Source of the DNA: Cytophagaceae bacterium
GTDB lineage: Bacteria; Bacteroidota; Bacteroidia; Cytophagales; Cytophagaceae
DNA: 64,000 nt
NCBI GenBank assembly: GCA_021151805.1
Contig: JAGKWN010000006.1
Location: forward strand, 11,298 to 75,297
Direction of reading: 5' to 3'
This document shows, piece after piece, positions 53,500 to 62,200 of the stretch. The notes under the pieces are model-generated. The model was not told the origin of the DNA, searched no databases, and saw only the letters and a program-made list of their open reading frames with translations. The position numbers and the translations under genes are program-made. Every line of letters starts with the position of its first letter. Within the stretch, counting starts at the first letter, position 1.

Positions 53500-54158
53500 T
53501 GCAAAGACTAAAATCCATATTATCCAAACACAGTAATTGGGAACCTTACAATGAATACATTGTAAGGATTGAGGGTTTCGCTTCTACAGATTTCACCTTG
53601 TGTATTGAAAATGCTAAAGCATTACTTGAAGGCATTTCAAAAGAGGTTTGTGTAAAGAAAGGTGTAGCCTTGGATAAAAATTCAAAAATGAGCGGATTGC
53701 TAAAAACTGCCTTCAAATCTTTAGGTTATCCTTCTACATCTACGATTTTACAAATAGGTACAGCCATTGCAAACGTGGGGCAACAAATGGGCAATTTCAG
53801 AAATGAAATTGGAACAACCGCACACGGTAAAACCATTGAAGAACTACAGAAACGACAAAGTTCAATTCACGATTTAACTGGTAATTTCCTGATTGAAGCA
53901 ACTTCAATTGTTTGTTGTTTTTTGATTGAAGCATTTGAAACAGACCAACCATTAAAAGTAATTGAAGATGAAATTGATTATGATGAAAACGAAAGTTTCA
54001 ATGATTTTTGGGATGAGCAATATGGTGAGTTTGAAATGGGCGATTATTCATTTTTTGCTAGTGAGGTATTGTTTAGTAATGACCCTAAAGCGTATAAGAA
54101 TGAATTAAGAGCGTTTAATCTAATTCCTAAAGACGAGAGTAATAATATAGAATTATGA
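53499..54158 (+). CDS. Abortive-infection C-terminal domain (Abi_C) protein
   Basis: A 219-residue protein. The region around residues 38-145 has ENAKALLEGISKEVC, a GLLKTAFKSLGYP block, GTAIANVGQQMGNFRNEIGTTAHGK (in part) and a closing LIEATSIVCCFLIEAF, the pattern of the Abi_C (PF14355) domain found in phage-defence proteins. The N-terminus is short. The conserved RNEIGTTAHGK stretch, with Arg, Glu and His, may mark an RNase-like (HEPN-related) active site, but this is inferred. It begins on the last base of the previous gene and overlaps the next by four. Confidence 0.7.
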   Translation: MQRLKSILSKHSNWEPYNEYIVRIEGFASTDFTLCIENAKALLEGISKEVCVKKGVALDKNSKMSGLLKTAFKSLGYPSTSTILQIGTAIANVGQQMGNFRNEIGTTAHGKTIEELQKRQSSIHDLTGNFLIEATSIVCCFLIEAFETDQPLKVIEDEIDYDENESFNDFWDEQYGEFEMGDYSFFASEVLFSNDPKAYKNELRAFNLIPKDESNNIEL

Positions 54159-54679
54159 TGAAATACCTATATCAACTTTTTTTAGCATTTAACTCAACGT
54201 GGTTGATAGTTGTGGTATTTCTTGTAAAGGAAAAATACCGTTTTAATTTCTTGAATGATTATTGCATTTATTATTCTTGGATATTGTTTGTGTTAACCCC
54301 AATAATATTAACTGCTTTAAGTTTCTTGGTTGCAATAAAATTGCCCAAGGATAGCTTAAAAAATAGTTCAGTAAGAGAAATTGAATTGGCTAACAATAAC
54401 TTCCTACCAACCTATTTAGGCTACTTTTTTGTTTCACTTGGTGTAAATGATGTTCCTACTTTAATAGTAGTATTTCTAATTATTTATGTTTTTACTTTCC
54501 TGTCTCAAACATTGTACTTCAATCCTATTTTTTTACTTTTTGGGTATCATTTTTATTTCATAAAAACATCAGGTAATGTGAAAATATTTTTAATTACGAG
54601 AAAGCAATTAAAAACACCTGGAGAGATTGGGTTTGAAAAACTAAGAAGGATTAACAACTACACATTCATTGATTTATAA
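54155..54679 (+). CDS. kwaA: Four-helix membrane protein, Kiwa KwaA-like
   Basis: A 174-residue membrane protein with four predicted helices (about residues 6-24, 38-60, 90-112 and 122-143). After the last helix comes NPIFLLFGYHFYFIKTS and a soluble tail with FLITRKQLK. This layout, plus the neighbour with a DUF4868-like fold, matches KwaA, the membrane subunit of the Kiwa defence system. KwaA is reported to sense phage at the membrane and to act with the DNA-binding KwaB. The assignment rests on pattern and gene order, not on a search. Confidence 0.62.
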   Translation: MMKYLYQLFLAFNSTWLIVVVFLVKEKYRFNFLNDYCIYYSWILFVLTPIILTALSFLVAIKLPKDSLKNSSVREIELANNNFLPTYLGYFFVSLGVNDVPTLIVVFLIIYVFTFLSQTLYFNPIFLLFGYHFYFIKTSGNVKIFLITRKQLKTPGEIGFEKLRRINNYTFIDL

Positions 54680-54689
54680 AACTTAAAAT

Positions 54690-55502
54690 ATGGCAAATTA
54701 TATATATGGCAAAGTGAAAAGAAAGCAGAATATTTTCAGAGTGATTGAGACTGAATCTGAAATTTATGAAACAGCAGATTTAGTGCTAACTGGCGTTGAT
54801 TATAATCCTGCAACTCTAATTGAAGATGAAGAACTTTATCAAATAACAAATTTTTCAGAATCAGAATTTGTATTAGATTTTCTTCAAGGGGATTTAGATT
54901 CTGTCAATTACGACCAAATTACCAATGAAGACTTAAAAAAGTTATCCTTCATCTGTACCGTACAAGGGAATCTTTATTTTTTTCAGGTTATAAACTCTAG
55001 TTTTTTCATTAGTAAAAAATGGTTTTCAATTGATGAATTGACACTTGAAACCAATAGACCTATAATAACAATAAATCCATTTGCAGATGCAATTTACAAT
55101 AAGGATAATGACACGCTATATTTCAAAAAATTAGCATCTGCTCAAAAAATATTTAAAGGAATGGATCAGTTATATCGTGCTGCTACAGATGCTGAAACAC
55201 AAAATTTCTTAGAAAATGACTTCCTTGAAGTTGATGAAAACTTTCAAACTGGAAATGTTACTATACCAAACAGGAAAAGAATTGCTTTAGTCAATGAAAC
55301 ATTAAGTAATTTTTCAGAAGATGAAAAGCAAGCAATATATAATTACACAAATCAATACGGTCAAGTAACATATGAGAATGGCAAGTTTAAAATAGAATCA
55401 GATAATGATTTGAAATTTGTATTGTGGGGCATAGAGCAACGCTTTTACACAACTCCAATTGGGGGAGATAAAAGAGTTGCAAATTCAATTATTAGCATTT
55501 AA
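54690..55502 (+). CDS. kwaB: DUF4868-like protein, Kiwa KwaB-like
   Basis: A 270-residue soluble protein. The phrases NPFADAIYNKDNDTLYFKKLASAQKIFKG, the LYRAAT stretch, PNRKRIALVNETLSNFSEDEK and a C-terminal VLWGIEQRFYTTPIGGDKRVAN (each given in part) correspond to the DUF4868 domain of KwaB. It lies ten bases after the kwaA-like gene and six before hsdR, inside the same operon. KwaB binds DNA and is the effector in Kiwa. Moderate confidence. Confidence 0.62.
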   Translation: MANYIYGKVKRKQNIFRVIETESEIYETADLVLTGVDYNPATLIEDEELYQITNFSESEFVLDFLQGDLDSVNYDQITNEDLKKLSFICTVQGNLYFFQVINSSFFISKKWFSIDELTLETNRPIITINPFADAIYNKDNDTLYFKKLASAQKIFKGMDQLYRAATDAETQNFLENDFLEVDENFQTGNVTIPNRKRIALVNETLSNFSEDEKQAIYNYTNQYGQVTYENGKFKIESDNDLKFVLWGIEQRFYTTPIGGDKRVANSIISI

Positions 55503-55508
55503 GAATTA

Positions 55509-58500
55509 ATGAAACCAATTACTGAAGATAAAATAGAAACTTTTGCTTTAGAAGTGCTACAATCTATGGGTTGGGAGTATGTTCACGGCTTGGCTATTGC
55601 TCCCGGTGCAGAACAATCAGAAAGAGAAAATTTTGAGCAAATTGTTTTAATTGAGCGTTTACGAAAATCGGTTTCTGTTTTAAATCCCACCATTCCGCAA
55701 GATGCACAGGAACAAGCTATACAGAAAGTATTACGAATATACTCTCCTGAATTACTGCACAACAACGAAATATTTCATCAGCTATTAGTAGAAAAAGTAA
55801 AAATACCTTATCAGCAAGACGGATTTGAAAGAAGTTATGAGGTGGCATTGATTGATTTTGAAAATCTTTTGAACAATGAATTTTTGTGTATCAACCAATA
55901 CACCATTGTTGAGAACAACCAAAACAAAAGACCTGATGTATTGCTGTTTGTAAATGGTTTGCCTTTAGTGGTTATTGAACTTAAAAATGCAGCAGATGAA
56001 AATGCTACAATGCGGAAAGCCTTTGACCAAATACAAACTTACAAAGCCACGATTCCAAGTTTGTTTACTTACAATGCAATTTGCGTAATATCTGACGGAA
56101 TGGAATGTAAGGCAGGAAGTGTTTCAGCAAGTTTCAGCCGTTTTATGACTTGGAAAACAGCAGACGGCAAAAAAGAAGCATCCCGATTTGTTCCACAATT
56201 GGAAATATTACTCAAAGGAATGTTGAACCCTTCTACTCTTTTAGATTTGGTTCGCAATTTCGTTGTATTTGAAAAAAGTAAAAAAGAAGATGCAAAAACG
56301 GGAATCACTCAAATTGAAACCGTTAAGAAATTAGCGGCTTATCATCAATATTACGCAGTTAATAGAGCAGTGCAATCTTCCATTATAGCATCAGGAACAA
56401 ACGGAGATAAAAGAGGCGGTGTTGTTTGGCATACACAAGGTTCAGGCAAAAGTTTGAGTATGGTATTTTATTCGGGCAAACTGATAACAGCACCCGAAAT
56501 GCAAAACCCAACCATTTTAGTCATTACCGACCGTAATGATTTGGACGACCAATTGTTTGACACTTTTGCCAATTCTAAACAGTTACTAAGGCAGGAGCCT
56601 GTACAAGCAAAAGACAGAGAACATTTGAAGGAATTGCTAAAAGTGGCAAGTGGTGGAATTGTGTTTGCTACCATTCAAAAATTTTTACCCGAAGACCAAA
56701 AATCGGTTTACGAGCAACTTTCTGAACGTAGAAACATTGTTGTAATAGCAGATGAAGCCCACAGAACACAATACGGCTTTGAAGCATCCATAAAAGAAGT
56801 AAAAGACAAGGAAACCAAAGAAAAAATTGGAGAGCGTATTGCTTATGGCTTCGCCAAATATATGCGTGATGCTTTGCCAAACGCTACTTATATAGGTTTT
56901 ACAGGAACGCCCATTGAAGGCGCAGATGTAAATACTCCGCAAGTTTTCGGTCAGTATGTAGATGTGTATGATATTTCACAAGCCGTTGCTGATGGAGCAA
57001 CAGTTCGAATATATTACGAAAGCCGTTTAGCAAAAGTAAATTTAGATGAAGAAGGCAAACGATTGATTGAAGAATTTGATGCGGAGTTGGAACAAGACGA
57101 AGAAATCACAGACCAACAAAAGGCAAAAGCCAAATACACCAAATTGGAAGCGATTGTTGGAAACGAAGAACGCATCAAAAATTTAGCGAAAGACATTGTA
57201 AACCATTCTGAACAACGCCAAAAAGTGTTTGATGGCAAAGGGATGATTGTAGCAATGAGCCGAAGAATTGCAGCCAATTTATACAAAGAAATTATCGCTC
57301 TAAGACCAGAATGGCACAATAACGATTTAAACAAAGGAGTTATTAAAGTTATAATGACTTCAACAAGTGCTGATGGTCCTGAAATGCAACGCCACAATAC
57401 CACAAAACAACAGCGTAAGAATTTAGCAGAAAGAATGAAAGACCCTGCCGACCCTTTGCGTTTGGTGATTGTTCGTGATATGTGGTTGACTGGTTTTGAT
57501 GCACCTTGTTTGCATACCCTTTACATTGACAAACCAATGAGGGGTCATAATTTAATGCAAGCTATTGCGAGGGTAAACCGTGTTTTCAAAGACAAGCCAG
57601 GCGGTTTAGTTGTTGATTATTTAGGAATAGCAACAGACCTTAAAAAAGCGTTGTCTTTTTATTCAGATGCAGGAGGTAAAGGCGACCCAACTTTAGATTT
57701 AGAAAAGGCAATTGAATTGATGAATGAAAAATATGAAGTCGTTCAACAATTCTTTAACGAAGAAGCCAAAACACAAAAAGACATTGTAGCAGAAGAACCC
57801 GAAGCCTATTATGCCAACAGTTTTAAATTTAATTACAAGCGTTTTTTCAATGTAGAAGCCAACGAAAAAATGTCTATCATTCTACAATCAGAAGAACATA
57901 TTTTAGGATTAGAAGATGGGAAAGCGAGATTCATAAGAGAAGTAACCTTGTTAAGTCAAGCCTTTGCATTATCAATTCCGCATCCAAGAGCAATGGAAAT
58001 AAAAGACGACATTGCGTTTTTCCAAGCCGTGAAAGCTCGACTTGTAAAATTTGAAGGTACTGGAGGCGGTAAATCGGACATTGAAATTGAAACAGCTATC
58101 AAACAGATAGTTGATGAAGCGATAAGTTCAGACAAAGTAATGGATATTTTTGAAGCTGCTGGTATGGAAAAACCAGACATTTCAATTTTATCTGATGAAT
58201 TTCTTTTAGAAGTAAAAGGAATGAAGCACCAAAATTTGGCTTTAGAACTTTTAAAGAAATTACTCAACGACGAAATTAAAACTCGTTCAAAAACCAATCT
58301 GGTAAAGAGTAAAAAATTATTGGAAATGTTGGAGGGTGCAATAAAACGCTACCAAAACAACTTATTGACAACAGCCGAAATCATTCAAGAACTCATCAAC
58401 ATTGCTAAAGAAATTAAAGAATCTGACAAAGAAGGTGACCGCCTTGGACTGACAAAAGACGAAGTTGCTTTTTACAACGCTTTAGAAATAAATGACAGTG

Positions 58501-58736
58501 CAGTAATGGTTTTGGGTGACGACCAATTAAGAGAAATTGCAAGAGAGATTACGGAAAAAGTAAAAGCAAACGCAACAATTGACTGGACTATTAGAGAAAG
58601 TGCAAGAGCAAGACTTATGGTTATAGTAAAGCGGACATTGACAAAGTGGGGTTATCCGCCAGACAAACAAGCAAAAGCAATAGAGACAGTTTTAAAACAA
58701 GCAGAACTAATGGCTGACTTCTTTACAAAGGACTAA
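55509..58736 (+). CDS. hsdR: Type I restriction-modification restriction subunit
   Basis: A 1075-residue ATP-dependent translocase/endonuclease. The PD-(D/E)xK nuclease is at residues ~140-160, with Asp143 and the Glu157/Lys159 pair in RPDVLLFVNG...VVIELKN. Walker A HTQGSGKS is near 308 and the DEAH box in DEAHRTQYG near 415. TGTPIEG and IARVNRVF follow, and the C-terminal helical region runs to the end. Normal length. It is the last gene of the operon, separated from hsdM and hsdS by four other genes, an uncommon order. Confidence 0.95.
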   Translation: MKPITEDKIETFALEVLQSMGWEYVHGLAIAPGAEQSERENFEQIVLIERLRKSVSVLNPTIPQDAQEQAIQKVLRIYSPELLHNNEIFHQLLVEKVKIPYQQDGFERSYEVALIDFENLLNNEFLCINQYTIVENNQNKRPDVLLFVNGLPLVVIELKNAADENATMRKAFDQIQTYKATIPSLFTYNAICVISDGMECKAGSVSASFSRFMTWKTADGKKEASRFVPQLEILLKGMLNPSTLLDLVRNFVVFEKSKKEDAKTGITQIETVKKLAAYHQYYAVNRAVQSSIIASGTNGDKRGGVVWHTQGSGKSLSMVFYSGKLITAPEMQNPTILVITDRNDLDDQLFDTFANSKQLLRQEPVQAKDREHLKELLKVASGGIVFATIQKFLPEDQKSVYEQLSERRNIVVIADEAHRTQYGFEASIKEVKDKETKEKIGERIAYGFAKYMRDALPNATYIGFTGTPIEGADVNTPQVFGQYVDVYDISQAVADGATVRIYYESRLAKVNLDEEGKRLIEEFDAELEQDEEITDQQKAKAKYTKLEAIVGNEERIKNLAKDIVNHSEQRQKVFDGKGMIVAMSRRIAANLYKEIIALRPEWHNNDLNKGVIKVIMTSTSADGPEMQRHNTTKQQRKNLAERMKDPADPLRLVIVRDMWLTGFDAPCLHTLYIDKPMRGHNLMQAIARVNRVFKDKPGGLVVDYLGIATDLKKALSFYSDAGGKGDPTLDLEKAIELMNEKYEVVQQFFNEEAKTQKDIVAEEPEAYYANSFKFNYKRFFNVEANEKMSIILQSEEHILGLEDGKARFIREVTLLSQAFALSIPHPRAMEIKDDIAFFQAVKARLVKFEGTGGGKSDIEIETAIKQIVDEAISSDKVMDIFEAAGMEKPDISILSDEFLLEVKGMKHQNLALELLKKLLNDEIKTRSKTNLVKSKKLLEMLEGAIKRYQNNLLTTAEIIQELINIAKEIKESDKEGDRLGLTKDEVAFYNALEINDSAVMVLGDDQLREIAREITEKVKANATIDWTIRESARARLMVIVKRTLTKWGYPPDKQAKAIETVLKQAELMADFFTKD

Positions 58737-58748
58737 GCCCACGCTATT

Positions 58749-58826
58749 GGTGGCACATTTGCAAAACCGCACAAGCCAACGCAACACTAAAGCTAAGTTT
58801 TGCAAAAGAGCCACCAAGCCAACGCA
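58749..58826. repeat. Inverted repeat with direct repeats, attC-like candidate 1
   Basis: GGTGGCACATTTGCAAAAC (58749-58767) pairs with GTTTTGCAAAAGAGCCACC (58797-58815), matching at 17 of 19 positions. CAAGCCAACGCA occurs at 58772-58783 and again at 58815-58826. The combination of paired arms and repeated GCCAACG cores recalls attC sites, but the core does not match RYYYAAC exactly. Confidence 0.5.
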
Positions 58827-58880
58827 CCAAGACAGACAAGAAATGACTACGAACAAATACGACAGAAAGAAGGGCGAAGT

Positions 58881-59012
58881 GCTAACATCAGCTATACGCA
58901 AGCAGGGGTTACGTGCTTCGTAGGACAGGAAAGTGGTAAATTTAAAGTTCAGTTCTTCGTAGGAAGCTCAGTGGTTAAAATCCCTGCCTGCGTATAGCTG
59001 AGAACCGTTGGC
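58881..59012. repeat. Long inverted repeat, attC-like candidate 2
   Basis: A 132-base structure. GCTAAC at 58881-58886 faces GTTGGC at 59007-59012 (one mismatch), CAGCTATACGCA at 58889-58900 is the perfect reverse complement of TGCGTATAGCTG at 58989-59000, and CAGGG/CCCTG lie just inside. The middle carries CTTCGTAGGA twice. Overall shape (outer core, inner stem, long loop) is that of an integron attC site or of another folded recombination site. Confidence 0.5.
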
Positions 59013-59057
59013 GGTCATTGTAAGGACGGCTCCAAAATCAAGAATAAAACATAAAAT

Positions 59058-59198
59058 ATGACACAAGAAGAACTGATTATAAATTGGAGCGACAAAATCC
59101 TAGAGCACCTCATTAAACTCAAAGACGATAGATATCACGAATTAACTTTTTGGCTTAGAAAACAAGACAGTCCTACGATCCTACCTTGCGGTGATTAA
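59058..59198 (+). CDS. 46-codon ORF, possible remnant or cassette gene
   Basis: MTQEELIINWSDKILEHLIK and on to SPTILPCGD, ending at TAA 59196-59198. The phrase is soluble and helical and looks like the N-terminus of a larger protein that now ends early in a hairpin (59188-59214). It follows the right attC-like structure by 46 bases, as a cassette gene would. No family recognised. Confidence 0.35.
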   Translation: MTQEELIINWSDKILEHLIKLKDDRYHELTFWLRKQDSPTILPCGD

Positions 59199-59214
59199 TT
59201 CACCTAATCACCGC
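59188..59214. terminator. Hairpin overlapping the 46-codon ORF stop
   Basis: GCGGTGATTA / TAATCACCGC with a 7-base loop; no T-run follows. Confidence 0.5.
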
Positions 59215-59231
59215 CTAAAATATCTTTACAT

Positions 59232-59258
59232 AAAAAGGGGAGCATTGCTCCCTTTTTT
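59232..59258. terminator. Terminator between the island and the GH26 gene
   Basis: AAAAAGGGGAGCATTGCTCCCTTTTTT: stem GGGAGC/GCTCCC with A- and T-runs, 20 bases past the GH26 stop on the minus strand. Confidence 0.75.
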
Positions 59259-59277
59259 ATTAACTCAAAAAATCAAA

Positions 59278-62200
59278 CTAGTTTTGTTTTTCCACTTTCA
59301 CAAATTCGATTCCGGTAGTTGTTACGATCCGGAGGATATAAAGACCATTCGCAATGGAACTTGTATTGATGCTGGAGGCAGATGTTTCTTCTTCAAGTAC
59401 TATGCGTCCGTTCATGTCCATTAACTGGTAGCTCAGAATATTTGCGATAGACACTGACAAACGATCTGAGAATGGATTTGGTGCTACCCGGATTTTTTCC
59501 ATTGCCCGCTGCTGATCAACACCGGTTGTTATACCGCAGTTGCCGGCATCTGTACTTGGTGTAATGCCGGTATTCCCACCGGAGCAAACCTGACAGGCAT
59601 CGATCGAGGCTGTACCATTGATATCACCGTTGCAATCCACACAGCTGCTTTCTGTTGCACCGCAGCCGCAGTTGCCTGCCTGTGTTTTATTTTCATCCAT
59701 CGGACAGGCATCACCGGCTACAGCAACATAGCCTGTTGGTTTTTCACATGCCTGCAAAGTTGTTGCAGCATCACCCATGCCATCATTATCCAGATCCTGA
59801 TACCAGGTAGAGGCTGGTCCAACGGTAACCATTATCGCAGGGGATGTTGCTTTGCATGCGTTCGCATTGGCTACCTCGACTGTGTACGAACCGGCTGCAG
59901 TAGCATTGTATGTAGCAGATGTTCCTACCGTTGCTGTTCCATTCATCCATTTGTAAGAAGACCCATTACTTGCAGTCAATGTTACTGAGCCACCTTCACA
60001 GAATGTTGTTGGTCCGTTCGCGGTGATACTTGCAGTTGGAACGGGATTTACGGTTACTGTTGTCGCGCTTGAAGTTGCTTTGCATCCGTTCGCATTTGTT
60101 ATTTCCACCGTGTATGAGCCGGCTGCAGCAGCATTGTATGTTGCTGCAGTTCCTACCGTTGCTGTTCCGTTCTTCCAGACATAGCTTGCACCGGTGCTTG
60201 CAGTAAGCGTTACGGATCCGCCTTCACAGAAAGTTGTTGGTCCGTTTGCTGTGATGCTTGCAGTTGGAACAGGATTTACTGTTACGGTTGTCGCGCTTGA
60301 AGTTGCTTTACATCCGTTCGCATTTGTTACTTCGACTGTGTACGAGCCGGAGGCTGTAGCATTGAAAGTTGCCGCAGTTCCTACGGTTGCTGTTCCATTC
60401 ATCCATTTGTAAGAAGAACCAGTGCTTGCAGTCAATGTTACTGAGCCACCTTCACAGAATGTTGTCGGTCCGTTTGCTGTGATGTTGTATGTTGCTGTAG
60501 TTCCTACGGTTGCTGTTCCGTTCATCCATTTATAAGAAGAACCACTGCTTGCAGTCAATGTTACTGAGCCACCTTCACAAAATGTTGTTGGTCCGTTGGC
60601 GGTGATACTTGCAGTTGGAACGGGATTTACGGTTACCGTTGTCGCGCTTGAAGTTGCTTTGCATCCCGCGGCATTGGTTACTTCCACGGTGTATGAGCCG
60701 GCTGCAGTAGCATTGAATGTTGCGGCAGTTCCTACGGTTGTTGTTCCGTTCTTCCAGACATAGCCTGAACCGGAGCTTGCAGCTAATGTTACGGATCCAC
60801 CTTCACAGAATGCTGTCGGACCGCTTGCGGTGATGGTTGCAGCCGGTGCAGAATTTACTATCACTGTTGTTGCAGCAGATGTTGCCTTGCAACCATTTGC
60901 ATTGGTCACTTCCACGGCATACGAGCCCGCAGCCGTTGCCTTGTATGTTGCGGCTGTGCCAACGGTTGCAGTTCCGTTCTTCCAGACATAGCTGGCGCCG
61001 ATGCTTGCAGTCAATGTTACGGATCCACCTTCACAGAAAGTTGTTGGTCCGTTTGCGGTGATGCTTGCAGTTGGCGTTGCATTTACAGTCACGGTTACCG
61101 CAGCGGATGTTGCTTTGCAGCCGGCGGCATTGGTTACTTCCACGGTATACGAACCAGCTGCGGAAGCATTGTATGTTGCTGCTGTTCCTACAGTTGTTGT
61201 TCCATTCATCCATTTGTAAGAAGACCCATTACTTGCAGTAAGAGTTACGGATGCTCCTTCGCAGAATGTTGTTGGTCCGTTATTTATGATGGTTGCAGTC
61301 GGTGCAGTATTGACAGTCACGCTTGTCGCAGCGGATGTTGCTTTGCAGCCAGCGGCATTTGTTACTTCGACTGTGTACGAGCCGGCTACAGCAGCTGTAT
61401 ATGTTTGTGCAGTACCAACCTGTGTTGTTCCATTGAACCATTTATAAGAAGCACCTGCACTGGCTGTTAAGTCAGCATTGCCGCCCTGACAAAAGGAAGT
61501 AGACGAAGCTGTAATTACTGCACTGCATGATGCGTTTCCATATACTTCTACTTCATACAAAGAGTACCCATATTGTGTTGCTCTTGTTGTACCCGTTACT
61601 CTTACATATCTCCCGGTTGTGTTTAAACCGCTGATGATGTCCAGTCCGCCGTCGCCATTCGCTACCTGTTTCACTGTGCTCCATGTTATTCCGTCTGTTG
61701 AAGTTTCAATCTTATATGCAGAGGCATATGCATTTTCCCACTTTAAACGGATTTCACTGAGTTGGTAGGCAGCCTGCAGATCTATTTGAATCCACTGCGG
61801 ATCCGCATAGGCACTTGACCATCGCGTAGAAGCGCTTCCATCAACAGCATTTGCTGCTACATTCCCGAAGCCTGCTTCTGTAGAAGATACTGTTACTGGT
61901 TTTTTCAGTGCAATGTTTACGCCTGTCGGCAGGTAATTTTTTAGATCCGGCAGCGACTCCAATGTTATTACTCTCGGGTCTGTGTATACCTGCTTCACAT
62001 ATGCTTCAGAATTATTATTCTGAATAAAGTCGCCCCAGGTAACAAAGTACGACCAGCCTTGTGTGGCTAAATTATTGGGATCCGGCAGACCGCCGACTTC
62101 TGCCAAAGCAAATTCTTTTCCTTTATTTCCATGGATCGTATTGTATTCATTCCAACTGGTTGAGCGTGGATAATCATATGCAATGATGTCAACATAATCG

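Larger units (their letters stand above)
58737..59277. other. Right border of the defence operon
   Basis: 541 bases after hsdR with two hairpin-forming structures (58749-58826 and 58881-59012), a 46-codon ORF (59058-59198) and two terminator-like hairpins. Confidence 0.6.

Noticed and set aside
50389..58736. Prophage or plasmid region
   Set aside because: No phage structural, replication or conjugation genes are present; only defence genes.
58737..59277. A complete integron
   Set aside because: No integrase gene is present in the window and the cores do not match the attC consensus exactly; kept only as attC-like.
60194..61219. Plus-strand ORFs of 72-74 codons over the repeat array
   Set aside because: They are antisense shadows of the GH26 repeats and themselves repeat with the same period.
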